Shown: positions 32,801 to 41,500 of the stretch, in pieces
Position numbering within the stretch: the first letter of the stretch is position 1
Layout of the letters: every line of letters begins with the position of its first letter
Assembly (NCBI GenBank): GCA_018806915.1
Contig: JAGKQI010000097.1
Span: 620,001-684,000 of the forward strand
DNA from: Phytophthora colocasiae
Taxonomy: Eukaryota > Oomycota > Peronosporomycetes > Peronosporales > Peronosporaceae
Reading direction: 5' to 3'
DNA: 64,000 bases
Made by a program: the position numbers and the translations under genes
Notes under the pieces: generated by a model
Told to the model about the DNA's origin: nothing
Database searches by the model: none
Seen by the model: the letters and a program-made list of their open reading frames with translations, nothing else

Positions 32801-34790
32801 GGGCCGATGGCCTGCTCCACTATCGGGTGGAGCCCGGGATCCTCCGCGGGTCGTTGTTCCGAACGACGAGGATCTGAAGTATGATATACTTCACGAGGCA
32901 CACGATGTGCCTTCGAGTGGCCACTTGGGCCGAGAGAAGACCTATCATGGGGTCTCTCTGATGTTTTGGTGGGCCCACATGTACAAGTGGGTGGCCAAGT
33001 ACATCAAGACATGTGAAACATGTCAGCGCGTGAAGCCTGCGGGGCACGCGTCGGCTCCGCTGCAGAGCCTGCCAGTCCCACTGGACTGCTGGAAGTCGAT
33101 GAGTCTCGACTTTGTCTTCGGCCTTCCGGCCGATGACCAGAAGAACACCGGCATTGTGGTGTTTGTATGCCGGTTGAGCAAGATGGTGCATCTTGCTCCG
33201 GTCTCTGAGACCATTACCGGGGAACAAACTGCGAAGTTGTTCCTTGATAGCGTATTCCGCTATCACGGGTTGCCTGAGACTGTTGTCTCTGACCGCGACC
33301 CGCGGTTTACCGCTGCGTTTTGGAAAACGCTGTTCCAATTGCTAGGAACACGGTTGACGATGTCAACAGCGGACCATCCGCAGACCGATGGTCAGACTGA
33401 GCGCGTCAACCGAGTGGTTGAGGACGTGCTGCGCAGTGTTTGCGCTGAGGCGCCGCGCTCTTGGTCAGCGCAGCTGCCTATGGTTGAGTTTGCACTCAAC
33501 AACGCGGTACACGCGTCAACGGGGTTCACGCCGTTCTACTTGAACGGGCTTCGGAACCCCCTGGTGCCGCTCACACTGGGTGGGGGCACCGCGGCTTCGA
33601 GAGTAAGTGGGGGAGAGGCTCGGAAAGAGTTTTCCTCCCAGGTTTCCGGTGTGGAACCAGCCGCGTTGCGGAAGAAGTTGTCGACATTTGTCGGCAACAG
33701 GCTTAATGTGATCAGCCGGGTGCGAGATGCAATGGCACTCGCACAGGACAAGTAAAAGGAGTACTCAGACCAACATGGGAGAGGAAACTTAAGTGTATTT
33801 AATGTGGGTGACTTAGTGCTACTCGACACTAGGAACCTACCTCTTAACACTGTTAGCTCCACGGTGAGCAACAAGTTGAAGCATCGCTTCATTGGACCCT
33901 TTAAGGTCCTGAGTAGGCACGGCGCTGCCTACACGATCGACTTGCCTAAGTCGATGACGACCCACCCGACGTTTTATGTGGGTCGTCTGAAGCGGTACCA
34001 TGACCCTCAGGGTCATGCGGCCCCTCAAGAGGTTGAAGGCGGCCGCGAGGAGGAGAGTGAACCTCCTCGACGCGAGGTTGAGCGTCAGGCGCAGAGCGCC
34101 CCAGGTAATAGGGAGTTTGGTGACTCCCAGGGGCGAAGCCGTACCCCGGTGGAAGGTACGAGCGGTGTGGAAACACCGAGGGGCCAAGTGAGTAGGCCCC
34201 TAGGCGCGAGTCGCGCGACAACGGGGAGTACGCGTACGGTTGCGACTCCCGGCGAGACATCGTCGCCTGAAGGTCGTAGACCTCTTGACGGAGGGAGTCA
34301 AGTGCCCGCGAAGAGGCACTACGGTCTACACGACCATGAAGACCCTGCATCGCGAGACGCAGGTCTTCCAACTGGCGCACGACACCAGGCTGGCCGGCTG
34401 CAGAGGCAGCCTGACCGCCATGCCCAAGGCCAAGGGCAACCTCAAGCGCAAGGATACGCGTTCGGAGGAGGCGGATCTCCTCCTGTTGCTGAGCAACAAG
34501 TTGGCCGAGAGGCCCAGTCGAAGGCCTCTGAGTCCCCAACGTCGGGGACGGCTCGAAAGAGCAGTCGGGCGAGGCCTCCTCCGGCCTTGCTTGACCGGAA
34601 CGGAGAACGCCACTACCATGTGGAGCGGGTTCTCCAGGAGCGGCGTCGCGGTGGGAAGCGCCAGCTCCGAGTGAAGTGGCGCGGGTACCCTGCGTCGCAG
34701 AGTACCTGGGAGCCGATTGAGCGGCTCCCGGTTGACTGCCCGAAGGCTGTCGCGTGCTGGGAAGAGGCACGTCGGCTGCCTCGTAAGTAG
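29852..34790 (+). pseudogene. E3 pol polyprotein with chromodomain (several frame breaks)
   Basis: Successive open pieces in changing frames. 29,852-30,355: aspartic protease (LIDSGASKNF). 30,237-31,586: linker and start of RT, HAYNKLNSA. 31,629-31,862: RT palm with TYFDDIF. 32,074-32,562 and 32,417-32,700: RNase H, VVCDASDYAIGC and YTDHASL. 32,799-33,755: integrase zinc finger, SLDFVFG, SDRDPRF, TERVNRV. 33,804-34,790: GPF-type FIGPFKVLSRHG and a C-terminal chromodomain (HYHVERVLQE, RVKWRGYP, STWEP). At least five frame breaks, so no polyprotein can be made. A usually conserved VDRFSKM is VCRLSKM, though the catalytic Asp residues remain. Closely related to E2 pol. Confidence 0.88.
30520..30850 (+). 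repeat. Three imperfect ~120-bp repeats in the E3 linker
   Basis: Units encode variants of VP(Q/H)(E/G)A..(A)RDAEVVASPGVRE(V)V followed by R(Q/K)VAQTITD, starting near 30,527, 30,640 and 30,775. The corresponding linker in E2 has different repeats. Confidence 0.7.
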
Positions 34791-36185
34791 TCCGCGGCTT
34801 CTTAGCCGCTGAACGGGGTTGGGACACAGGCGTATGTGTTCCATACCCGCGCTCATTGTGAGCGCTGGACTGAGACTCAGTTCTCAGTCGCTCCATCTGA
34901 TGATGGAGCTGACGTTTGCCTACGAGGTGGGCAAACTGGACACGAAGGTCCCGGAGGCGGAGGATGTCCTCCAGGTGATCTTCGTCACGGAGTTTGTTGT
35001 ACTCCTCGGTTGACTTGACTGTCAACCGGACCCATTGCCAGAAGAGGTCCTCAGCGTCGATCCACGACGCAGTGTTCTCTGGGAGAACCCATGGGTAACC
35101 CCATGTGGGCTTGAGACCACCCTTAGTCTCAGGCTTCTTGCGAAGCGAGGTGAATTCCTTGAGAGGAATTCGGTGCTGTGCTAGAAGCACGCACCTGGCA
35201 ACAGAGAGGTTGCCTTGAAAGAGAGGTTCTTTCTGAACCAAGGCCCGCTCATAGGCGCCTTTGGAGGTATGGCCCCCTATGAGAGGACGCGGGTCCTGGA
35301 GCTGCTCGAGATACGCAGCAGCTCCGAGCCTTGATCGGGCAGGTAGTCCCGCTGGTGGACAGAGTCCTCATCGTGTTGATGAGACCCACCTGCGACCGTT
35401 GGTGCGGTGCGCATTGGCTGTTGAGCAGCCTGAAAGAGCTCTTGCTGCTCGTCGAGATTGTTAGTGATCTCTTGGGACTCACGAATGAGTCCCTTCTCCT
35501 CATCGTCATCGTCTTGACAAGGAGACTGTGAAGCATGACGCTTCTTGGAGTTGGTGCTGGGCACCTTCTCCTCTGCCAGAATAGCCCGGGCGCGTTCGCG
35601 CCCTTCAGCACGTGTCAGATGTCTGACAGGTGGTGGCGTAGTGTCGCCACCACGGCCGCTGGTGTTGTCGGGAGACTTGGACGCGGTGTCCTTGTCTCCA
35701 TGGTGCCCCTCCGTGGTCGGAGCACCCGCCGCAGGCTTGCCCTCGGCGTCGCCGTTGTCGCTCTCGTCGCCCGAGTAGATGACAAGAGTCGCTTCCTGTT
35801 CGGAAGGACTCCAGGAACCGGGACTATGGTCCCTATACTCGAACCGAGGATTCGGTCGAGTATCAGGCGGTAGGACGGAGACCTACTGCGCTCTTTGGCT
35901 AGGGCTAGCCGTCGCAGCAGTGCTGCTGGGCGAGCTAAGAGCCCTGGAGGCCACATCGGTGGCCTCATGAAGTGCCGAAGCCTGGCCGCGAGGCTTGGCT
36001 GGCTGGAAGTTGGCTTTGCAGCCTTCTTCCGTGAAGACGCTTGCGCGTCTGGGTTTGCACCCTTTGCAGACATGTTGCTGGGCTTCCAAGGAAGCCTGGT
36101 ACGCGCGTTGGCAGTGCGCCCTGTGCTCTGTGAGAGCAGAAGCCGCGGCGATAAGAGCTGGCGGCAGGTCGATCGATTTCGACAT
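33946..36185 (-). pseudogene. E3 antisense coding region, unknown function, frame-broken
   Basis: On the strand opposite gag-pol, beginning 70 bp inside the 3' LTR. The first piece, 36,185-35,883 (MSKSIDLPPALIAAAS...), has a Cys pair HVCKGC. Intermediate pieces (about 35,880-35,277) shift frame; one is acidic/Gln-rich. The main piece, 35,241-33,946 (431 residues), has an aromatic-rich part (WGYPWVLPENTASWIDAEDLFWQW as separate motifs WGYPW, DLFWQW), a Ser/Pro-rich middle, and a Leu-zipper-like region (QQQEEIRLLRTRILALEVAL, then RQLEDLRLAM). The 3' 845 bases overlap pol. The order (charged N-terminus, aromatic middle, coiled coil) parallels the E2 antisense ORF, but I see no certain residue-level homology. 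Confidence 0.5.
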
Positions 36186-36242
36186 TGAAGAGAGAAATGT
36201 GAAAGGGATTTTCTCTCTTCTCTGATTGGACGAGAGTCGAAT

Positions 36243-36257
36243 CTAAGTGGGGGAGGA
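36243..36257 (+). promoter_or_regulatory. Polypurine tract of E3
   Basis: CTAAGTGGGGGAGGA immediately before the 3' LTR. Confidence 0.65.
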
Positions 36258-36573
36258 TGTAACGGGGTTACATTGAAGAGTGACTTTAGTCACTCTTCCG
36301 AAGTGGATACATTTGGTGTGTCACACATCATGGTGACACGTGGCAGGTGGCTCCGCAGCCACCTATCACCTTCTATATAGGTTACACTATAGATATCTTT
36401 TAGTTTGTATTGCAGGCCAAGCTAACAAGTATCTATAATATATTCAGTCTTAAATCTACCTAATCTTTAGTTAGTCTCCCCAAGTCTTTGGGGACCGAGT
36501 GAACTGCCGTTCACTAGGAGTTTGTATACTCCAAGCCTTCCTCTGTGTGAAGTGCTGTGTGACCCCCGTCACA
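36258..36573 (+). repeat. E3 3' LTR
   Basis: 316 bp, apparently identical to the 5' LTR, implying a recent insertion. Confidence 0.93.
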
Positions 36574-36578
36574 TGGTT

Positions 36579-36792
36579 GGCAGAAACTCTGCTCAGTGAT
36601 TGGTAGAAATCCGTTACTTTCTACCAATAATATGCACAAATGCACACGAACCACCCAATAATGTGGTTCGCCCATGTATCCTTTGGTGTGTACAGCACAC
36701 CAAGGTCTGAGGTCCATTTCCAACCTCTAACAGTTATCCTAACTGTTAGAGTTACAAGTGGTACAACCACTTGTACGTGTAACCCCGTTACA
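36579..36792 (-). repeat. E2 5' LTR, outer part
   Basis: Remaining 214 bp of the E2 LTR after the TGGTT duplication; 246 + 214 equals the 460 bp of the intact LTR. Confidence 0.92.
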
Positions 36793-36797
36793 TGTAC

Positions 36798-37062
36798 AGT
36801 TCAAGCAGCTTAGTATCTCAGCACGAAGTCGTTCGACCTGCAGGTAGTGTCATCGTACAGTCCCGGGAAGTAGTAGTTGTAGGACGGACGAGCGTAGATA
36901 ATAATAAATAGGGACGCTCACTAGCAAGTGGCGTACCGGCGCGGTGAACCGAGCCATCGAGTGTTGGACGGACGTGGAAAGAGGACCCAGGCGAGAAAAC
37001 GTAAGCGAAGCACGGACAACTATATCACCCGCCGGCACGCAGGTGATAGTAGACGTGTTACA
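36798..37062 (+). repeat. E1 3' LTR, second part
   Basis: The final 265 bp of the E1 LTR; 524 + 265 equals the 789 bp of the 5' LTR. It ends GTGTTACA and is followed by the duplicated ACCG of GPx. Confidence 0.92.
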
Positions 37063-37262
37063 ACCGCTTTAAAACGGAAATCTGCTGGCTCAAAGTGGCC
37101 ATTTGGAGGCTGAATTGTGTCGAAACGGAGAGCACTTGAGAACCCACGGGGAACTGACGAAACGCTACGTATATGGAGCGTAATTTGCGGCATTAAGAGC
37201 GTCTGTAGACGAACAGGAAGCAGCACAGAGCGCTGTAGACGAAGCATCTGACTGAGCAGCAT
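37063..37262 (-). pseudogene. Glutathione peroxidase copy B, 5' part
   Basis: The minus strand encodes the leader MLLSQMLRLQRSVLLP..., an Arg/Leu/Ser-rich mitochondrial-type presequence, and the start of the mature domain up to DFRFKAV, where E1 interrupts. It continues at 10,913. It is divergent with CRN2, whose ATG is about 175 bp away. Confidence 0.85.
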
Positions 37263-37402
37263 TGATGACCTCAAGTTGAGATGAAATGGGTACACTAAAT
37301 TCCACATCATATTGTGGTATTAGTCAATCAGTGATAGAAAGTGTACTTGAACACCGACTTCATCTTCGCTTAAATACGCTCGGAAATTCTCTCCGTTCTT
37401 CC

Positions 37403-37416
37403 TCATTCCAGAATCC
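37403..37416 (+). promoter_or_regulatory. Initiator-like element of CRN2
   Basis: TCATTCCAGAATCC, identical to that of CRN1, 34 bp before the ATG. Confidence 0.5.
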
Positions 37417-37436
37417 GCCGGCTTGAAGAAAGAAAG

Positions 37437-39452
37437 ATGGTGAAACTCTTCTGTGCGATCGTTGGTATGGGGGGGAGCGTGTTCCCCGTAATCATCGGTG
37501 AGAGTGAGTCAGTGGGAGACCTGAAGGTGGAGATCAAGAAAGCGAAGAAGAATGCGTTGGATGGTGTCGACACTGACGATCTGCAGCTCTTTGTGGCGAA
37601 GAGGGAGGGAGGCGCGTGGCTGACGGAAAACGATGTGATAAATGGCGCGGTTAGTGCCTTCGGGCACAACCACAGTAGTGGCTTAAAACGCTTGGCTGTT
37701 GCGCGTGCAAAACTGCGTCGTGTTGGATTATCAGACGACGAAGTGAGCAAAGTGGATAATCAAGTGGATGAAGATGACGAAGCAGCTGGAAATGGCCCTG
37801 TGCATGTGCTGGTGGAGGTTCCGCCTGGGACTGGTGGCGGGCGGGAATTCGAAAGTATACTCACAAACCGTGCATTGACAAGGATCCCAGAAGACTATGT
37901 TCGAAATTGGCATAATATGGCGGAAGAAATTCGCGAACGGGATCGTAAGCAAGCGAAACGGGATCGTAAACGGGATCGTAAGCAAGCGGAACGGGATCGT
38001 AAGCAAGAGGAACGGGATCGCGAACTCTCCAGAAAACTTGACAGAGCTATAAAACCCGCGACATCGACGAAATCCGATTCAGAGTTGGGTAGAGATCGTT
38101 GGAGATTATTGAGTACTGGTGGATACGTCTTGGATGCTCAACCAAAAGTCGGAGATGCCTTTTGGTCGATGGAAGTTCAGGCACACGTCGACTGCATTAA
38201 GAAGGAGGAATCATTTGACGCTTTCATTACTCCTTACTTCAGCGATATACTGGACGGCCTCGGTGTTGTATTCGTCAATAGCAAGCGTTATCCATGGTTG
38301 CCGCAGTCTTCATTTGGCAACACAAAGACAAAACTCAAGCCAGATGGATTTGTGACTCATCGTGGGATGTATTGCAAGGAGGAGGAACCAAATGATACGG
38401 TCATTCGCAAAGGTGGCTCATTTCGTTTTGGGAAAGCAGTGAAGGGACTGTTTGATTGCCTCATTCTCTTCGAGAGCAAGATCACTAGTTTGAATGGGAA
38501 ACCATTTGGCCAAGTCGTGCGATACGTAGAGCACCTTTTCCCTAAGGATGAAGGAAGTGTCGTTCTCTTCAACCGCACGGAGTTTTGGTTGATCAACAGC
38601 TTGGGCGGTGTTGTGGCACGTGTCATCAAGGCCAAGTGGGTCATGGAGGGTTCGAAAGCGTTGTTACGTGACTTTATTACCAAGAACTTGTCACCGTGGG
38701 TGACCCGTTTGACTGCTGCTTGCTCTGCGTTAAACGTTGAGGTGGTGGAAGGTGATGCATTTCTCGGTCGTGGTGCATTTGGACGCGTTTTCAAGGTAAA
38801 ACGACCGGGTCAAGATGGAGATGAATTGGCCTTGAAGATCGTGGAGGAGAGCTCGGCTGGACGTCTTTTTCAAGAAGTAGACGCGTTAAACCTTGCTGCC
38901 CAGAAAACTAGTCTGACGACTAGATACGTGGCGGCTGCAGCGATTTCTGATGGGGTTGCGATGTTGCTGTCTCCTGTTGGGAAACCAATACAATATCCTA
39001 CCACAAGAGAAGAGGTTAAGCCCCTTTTTGATTTGCTATGGCAACTCCACTCTGCTCACGTGGTCCATGGAGATCCTCGCGTGCCGAATGTGATTGTCAA
39101 GAAGGATGGAGAACGTTTATGGATTGATCTTGTTGAAGGAAGAGCCGCGTGCCCCATACTAATGCAAAAAGACGCGGAGATCCTCACGCGGTCCATTCTT
39201 CACGTCCCTCGGAACGATTCACTAGACGAGTGTCTGGAGATGCTTATCAAAAAATATGGTAGAAGTCCTACAGAATTGAATCTCGATTGTCTGGCAATCA
39301 AAGTCGGCGAAAAGTTTCCTAAAGCTAAAGCGAAACGTGGACAAGAGCTTTTGGAGGATGAGGAGGACAGTGATTACGAAGATAGTGACGAGGAGGAGAG
39401 TGACGATGAAAGCGACGATGAAGATGATGAAGAGATCCGACGATACAAGTAG
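37437..39452 (+). CDS. CRN2: Crinkler effector with kinase-like C-terminal domain and acidic tail
   Basis: A 671-residue paralogue of CRN1. The header has LQLFVAK at 49-55 and a canonical HVLVEVP near 123-129, with a longer variable region (REGGAWLTEND...) than CRN1. Residues about 165-198 are a charged repeat built on RDRK(Q)-A/E-x units, absent from CRN1. From there on it is nearly identical to CRN1: glycine loop GRGAFGRVFK, ALKIVE lysine, HGDPRVPNV loop and IDLVEG. The acidic end KRGQELLEDEEDSD...RRYK is again the GPx 3' end. It is a single exon with no breaks and its own initiator. It would act as a host-targeted effector kinase if the atypical motifs are competent. It is divergent from the disrupted GPx copy B. 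Confidence 0.86.
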   Translation: MVKLFCAIVGMGGSVFPVIIGESESVGDLKVEIKKAKKNALDGVDTDDLQLFVAKREGGAWLTENDVINGAVSAFGHNHSSGLKRLAVARAKLRRVGLSDDEVSKVDNQVDEDDEAAGNGPVHVLVEVPPGTGGGREFESILTNRALTRIPEDYVRNWHNMAEEIRERDRKQAKRDRKRDRKQAERDRKQEERDRELSRKLDRAIKPATSTKSDSELGRDRWRLLSTGGYVLDAQPKVGDAFWSMEVQAHVDCIKKEESFDAFITPYFSDILDGLGVVFVNSKRYPWLPQSSFGNTKTKLKPDGFVTHRGMYCKEEEPNDTVIRKGGSFRFGKAVKGLFDCLILFESKITSLNGKPFGQVVRYVEHLFPKDEGSVVLFNRTEFWLINSLGGVVARVIKAKWVMEGSKALLRDFITKNLSPWVTRLTAACSALNVEVVEGDAFLGRGAFGRVFKVKRPGQDGDELALKIVEESSAGRLFQEVDALNLAAQKTSLTTRYVAAAAISDGVAMLLSPVGKPIQYPTTREEVKPLFDLLWQLHSAHVVHGDPRVPNVIVKKDGERLWIDLVEGRAACPILMQKDAEILTRSILHVPRNDSLDECLEMLIKKYGRSPTELNLDCLAIKVGEKFPKAKAKRGQELLEDEEDSDYEDSDEEESDDESDDEDDEEIRRYK

Positions 39453-39486
39453 AAAGTCATGTATCGTAAGCGAAAGGGGGTAGTTT

Positions 39487-39590
39487 TATCTACTGCCAGC
39501 TATATTCGGCGCTTAAACTGGGGTTAAAGAGACCTTCGTACGCGTCATCAGTACCTAAGAGTGCGTTTACATACTCCATTGATGCTGCAA
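39487..39590 (-). pseudogene. 3' end fragment of the S33 gene, inverted (copy B)
   Basis: Same block as 4,452-4,556, following CRN2 with the same spacing, so the inversion predates the duplication of the unit. Confidence 0.8.
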
Positions 39591-39694
39591 ATTTATCCCT
39601 TTTAGACACTGGATTTGGGATATCCAGATGGAATCTTGCTGACTCCGCAATAAATCTGAGGTTTGGTAGAATCGGGCAGTTTGCGCTTGATGCT

Positions 39695-40090
39695 TGTTAG
39701 CAATAGCGAACGTCACTCCAAAGTCCGCATATCGTTTCTAAACCTCATCGGAATCTCCTGGTTCTTGGCCTGCGAAGTCGTTTGAGGGTATGTACTGCGA
39801 TCACTATAAGACCCTGCTCACTGTACGTTTCATGAAGTGTCTACAGCTGCTTCAATTGTCCTGCGTGTGTGTATTCACCACTAAAACCACTTTAAAACGG
39901 AAATCTGTTGGCTCAAAGTGGTCATTAGGAGGCTGAATTGTGTCGAAACGGAGAGCACTTGAGAACCCACGAGGAACTGACGAAAAACTACGTATGAGGT
40001 GCGTATTTTGAGGCGTTAAGAGCGTCTGAAGACGAGCAGGAAGCAGCACAGAGAGCATTGATGACCACAAGGTGAGATGAAATGAAAATT
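39695..40090 (-). pseudogene. GPx 5' remnant (copy B of the debris block)
   Basis: Equivalent of 4,672-5,082. It still shows the leader region and FDTIQPPN segment on minus but is not open through the Cys motif. Confidence 0.75.
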
Positions 40091-41471
40091 CCACATCATT
40101 AGTCAATCCGTGATAGAAAGCGCTTAAATACTATCTTCTCCCTTCTTCCCCATTCCAGAATCCACCGGCTTGAGAAAAGATGGTAAAGCTCTTCTGTGCG
40201 ATCGTTGGTATGGGGGGGAGCGCGTTCGAGGTGGTCATCGCTGAAGATGCTTCGGTGTCCGCGTTGAAAGTAGCAATCAAGAATAGAAAGAAGAATGCCT
40301 TGGATGGTGTCGACCCTGACGATCTGCAGCTCTTCTTGGCGAGGACGGAGGACGGCGGGTGGCTGCGGTCGGATGACCCTAACGTGATTAGTATGCGAAG
40401 TGGAGACATTCCTGAGCAAGTGAAGAAGCTGCTGAACGACGAAATCGACCCAGCAGAAGGGATTGGCGACTTGTTTGGGGATGTTTCGACGAAGAAGACG
40501 ATCCACGTGCTGGTGAAGGCTCGGGTGCAACAGCCACCTGTCAACCCTCCCCACATATTCCCGATCTATCGACCGAATGCAGAAGGACTTGATTTGAATT
40601 TCCCTCACCTTTCACGCGATGAACTAGTGCAGAAATTATACAACGCGATAATCGTAACCAACGTCGCCTTCGGGATCAGGAAAGACCTCGCTGTTGACGT
40701 TATTTGCTCGCCGATATCCTGGCTTTCGCTATGTACCTATCGCGTTTCATAGCGCCGCCGCTGATGCCACGACGATTCTCTCGAGCCATGGGATCGATAT
40801 TGGTGGTAAAAAGTGTTCAATACCCGAAGGCAAGCTGTGCGTCTTCATGATGGATGACTGTCAACGACAGTATAAAGATTTGGATTTTTGGACTGGTCTG
40901 GTCAAGGGCTCGTCGTCATGGTTACCGAACCATGTCCGGTTCATCATATCTGCGACGCATTTGCTGGAGACAGACGTTCCTACCAGCCCTGTTGCCTTCA
41001 GCAGCATTCCATGGAAGTTGACAAGGGAAGATTTCTTGATCAGTGATGTCGAGGCGCATGAATGTTTAGAGTTGGAGAACGGATTGCCGCCAAGCTGGCG
41101 ATACCCGACACTTTTGGAGGTGATCATTCGAGAGTGCAATGGGCACATTGGTTCATTGCGCGTCTCCATTAACACAATTTACGCGCATTTTCAAGAGGCA
41201 GAACAACCAACCGAGCACGATTTACTGACATATTACATGTCAGGGGCCTTTGTGGAACAAATGGCACGATGCTTCGGAAGCAATCACACAGCTCCAACCC
41301 ATCCCGATCAGCAAAAGTTTCTTACAATGTGTTTGGTCAGCGACCCCACCTGTCATCCATTGGTGCAGGAATTGAGTCACGATGAAGAACAATGCTTTAC
41401 AAGGTTAACCCCCCCGCTCTCAACCGTTGTATATGACTACATTAGTGGTCCACACCAGAATTGGCTTATTC

Positions 41472-41500
41472 TTAACATGTTGTATAATACAACATGTTAA
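41472..41500. repeat. Subterminal palindrome, left end of the small piggyBac
   Basis: Arms TTAACATGTTGTAT / ATACAACATGTTAA (14 bp) around one base. Confidence 0.85.

Larger units (their letters stand above)
28632..36257. repeat. Hairpin-saturated interior of E3
   Basis: Same texture as E2. Examples (arm/arm): 28,742-28,750/28,758-28,766; 28,836-28,844/28,851-28,859; 28,865-28,872/28,884-28,891; 28,916-28,925/28,930-28,939; 33,315-33,321/33,324-33,330; 33,331-33,336/33,345-33,350. In 33.06-33.40 kb nearly every 20-30 bases belong to one. Confidence 0.8.
28316..36573 (+). mobile_element. E3: chromodomain Ty3/gypsy retrotransposon (chromovirus), innermost
   Basis: An 8,258-bp element in the 5' LTR of E2 with 5-bp duplication TGGTT (28,311-28,315 and 36,574-36,578). 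Both LTRs are 316 bp and look identical. Gag is intact, pol has multiple frame breaks, and a chromodomain ends pol. A long antisense coding region fills 36.2-33.9 kb. It shares PBS, LTR start, gag and pol architecture with E2 and the same hairpin-rich texture. Confidence 0.93.
20115..36792 (-). mobile_element. E2: chromodomain Ty3/gypsy retrotransposon (chromovirus), minus strand, containing E3
   Basis: Inserted in the E1 3' LTR with 5-bp duplication TGTAC (20,110-20,114 and 36,793-36,797). Its own sequence is 20,115-28,315 plus 36,579-36,792 (about 8.4 kb). LTRs are 460 bp and differ at about two positions. gag and pol read on minus; the 5' LTR is on the right and is itself split by E3. pol ends in a chromodomain. 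A 514-residue antisense ORF starts 100 bp inside the 3' LTR. The interior is densely packed with short inverted repeats. Confidence 0.93.
10914..37062 (+). mobile_element. E1: Ty3/gypsy LTR retrotransposon (contains nested E2 and E3)
   Basis: The outermost element, in the GPx gene, with ends TG...CA and 4-bp duplication ACCG. Its own sequence is 10,914-20,114 plus 36,798-37,062 (about 9.47 kb); the rest is E2/E3 inserted in its 3' LTR. LTRs are both 789 bp and differ at about seven positions by eye. Order is gag, protease, RT, RNase H, integrase, so Ty3/gypsy. No chromodomain seen; the C-terminus ends in a HYVLEYQLKPA...RWVSVEQYERL module. pol has two frame breaks, so the copy is not autonomous as read. 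Confidence 0.93.

Noticed and set aside
20115..36792. Tandem hairpins read as a CRISPR-like or terminator array
   Set aside because: Hairpin sequences are all different and lie in coding frames; there is no repeated unit or spacer pattern, and oomycetes have no CRISPR.
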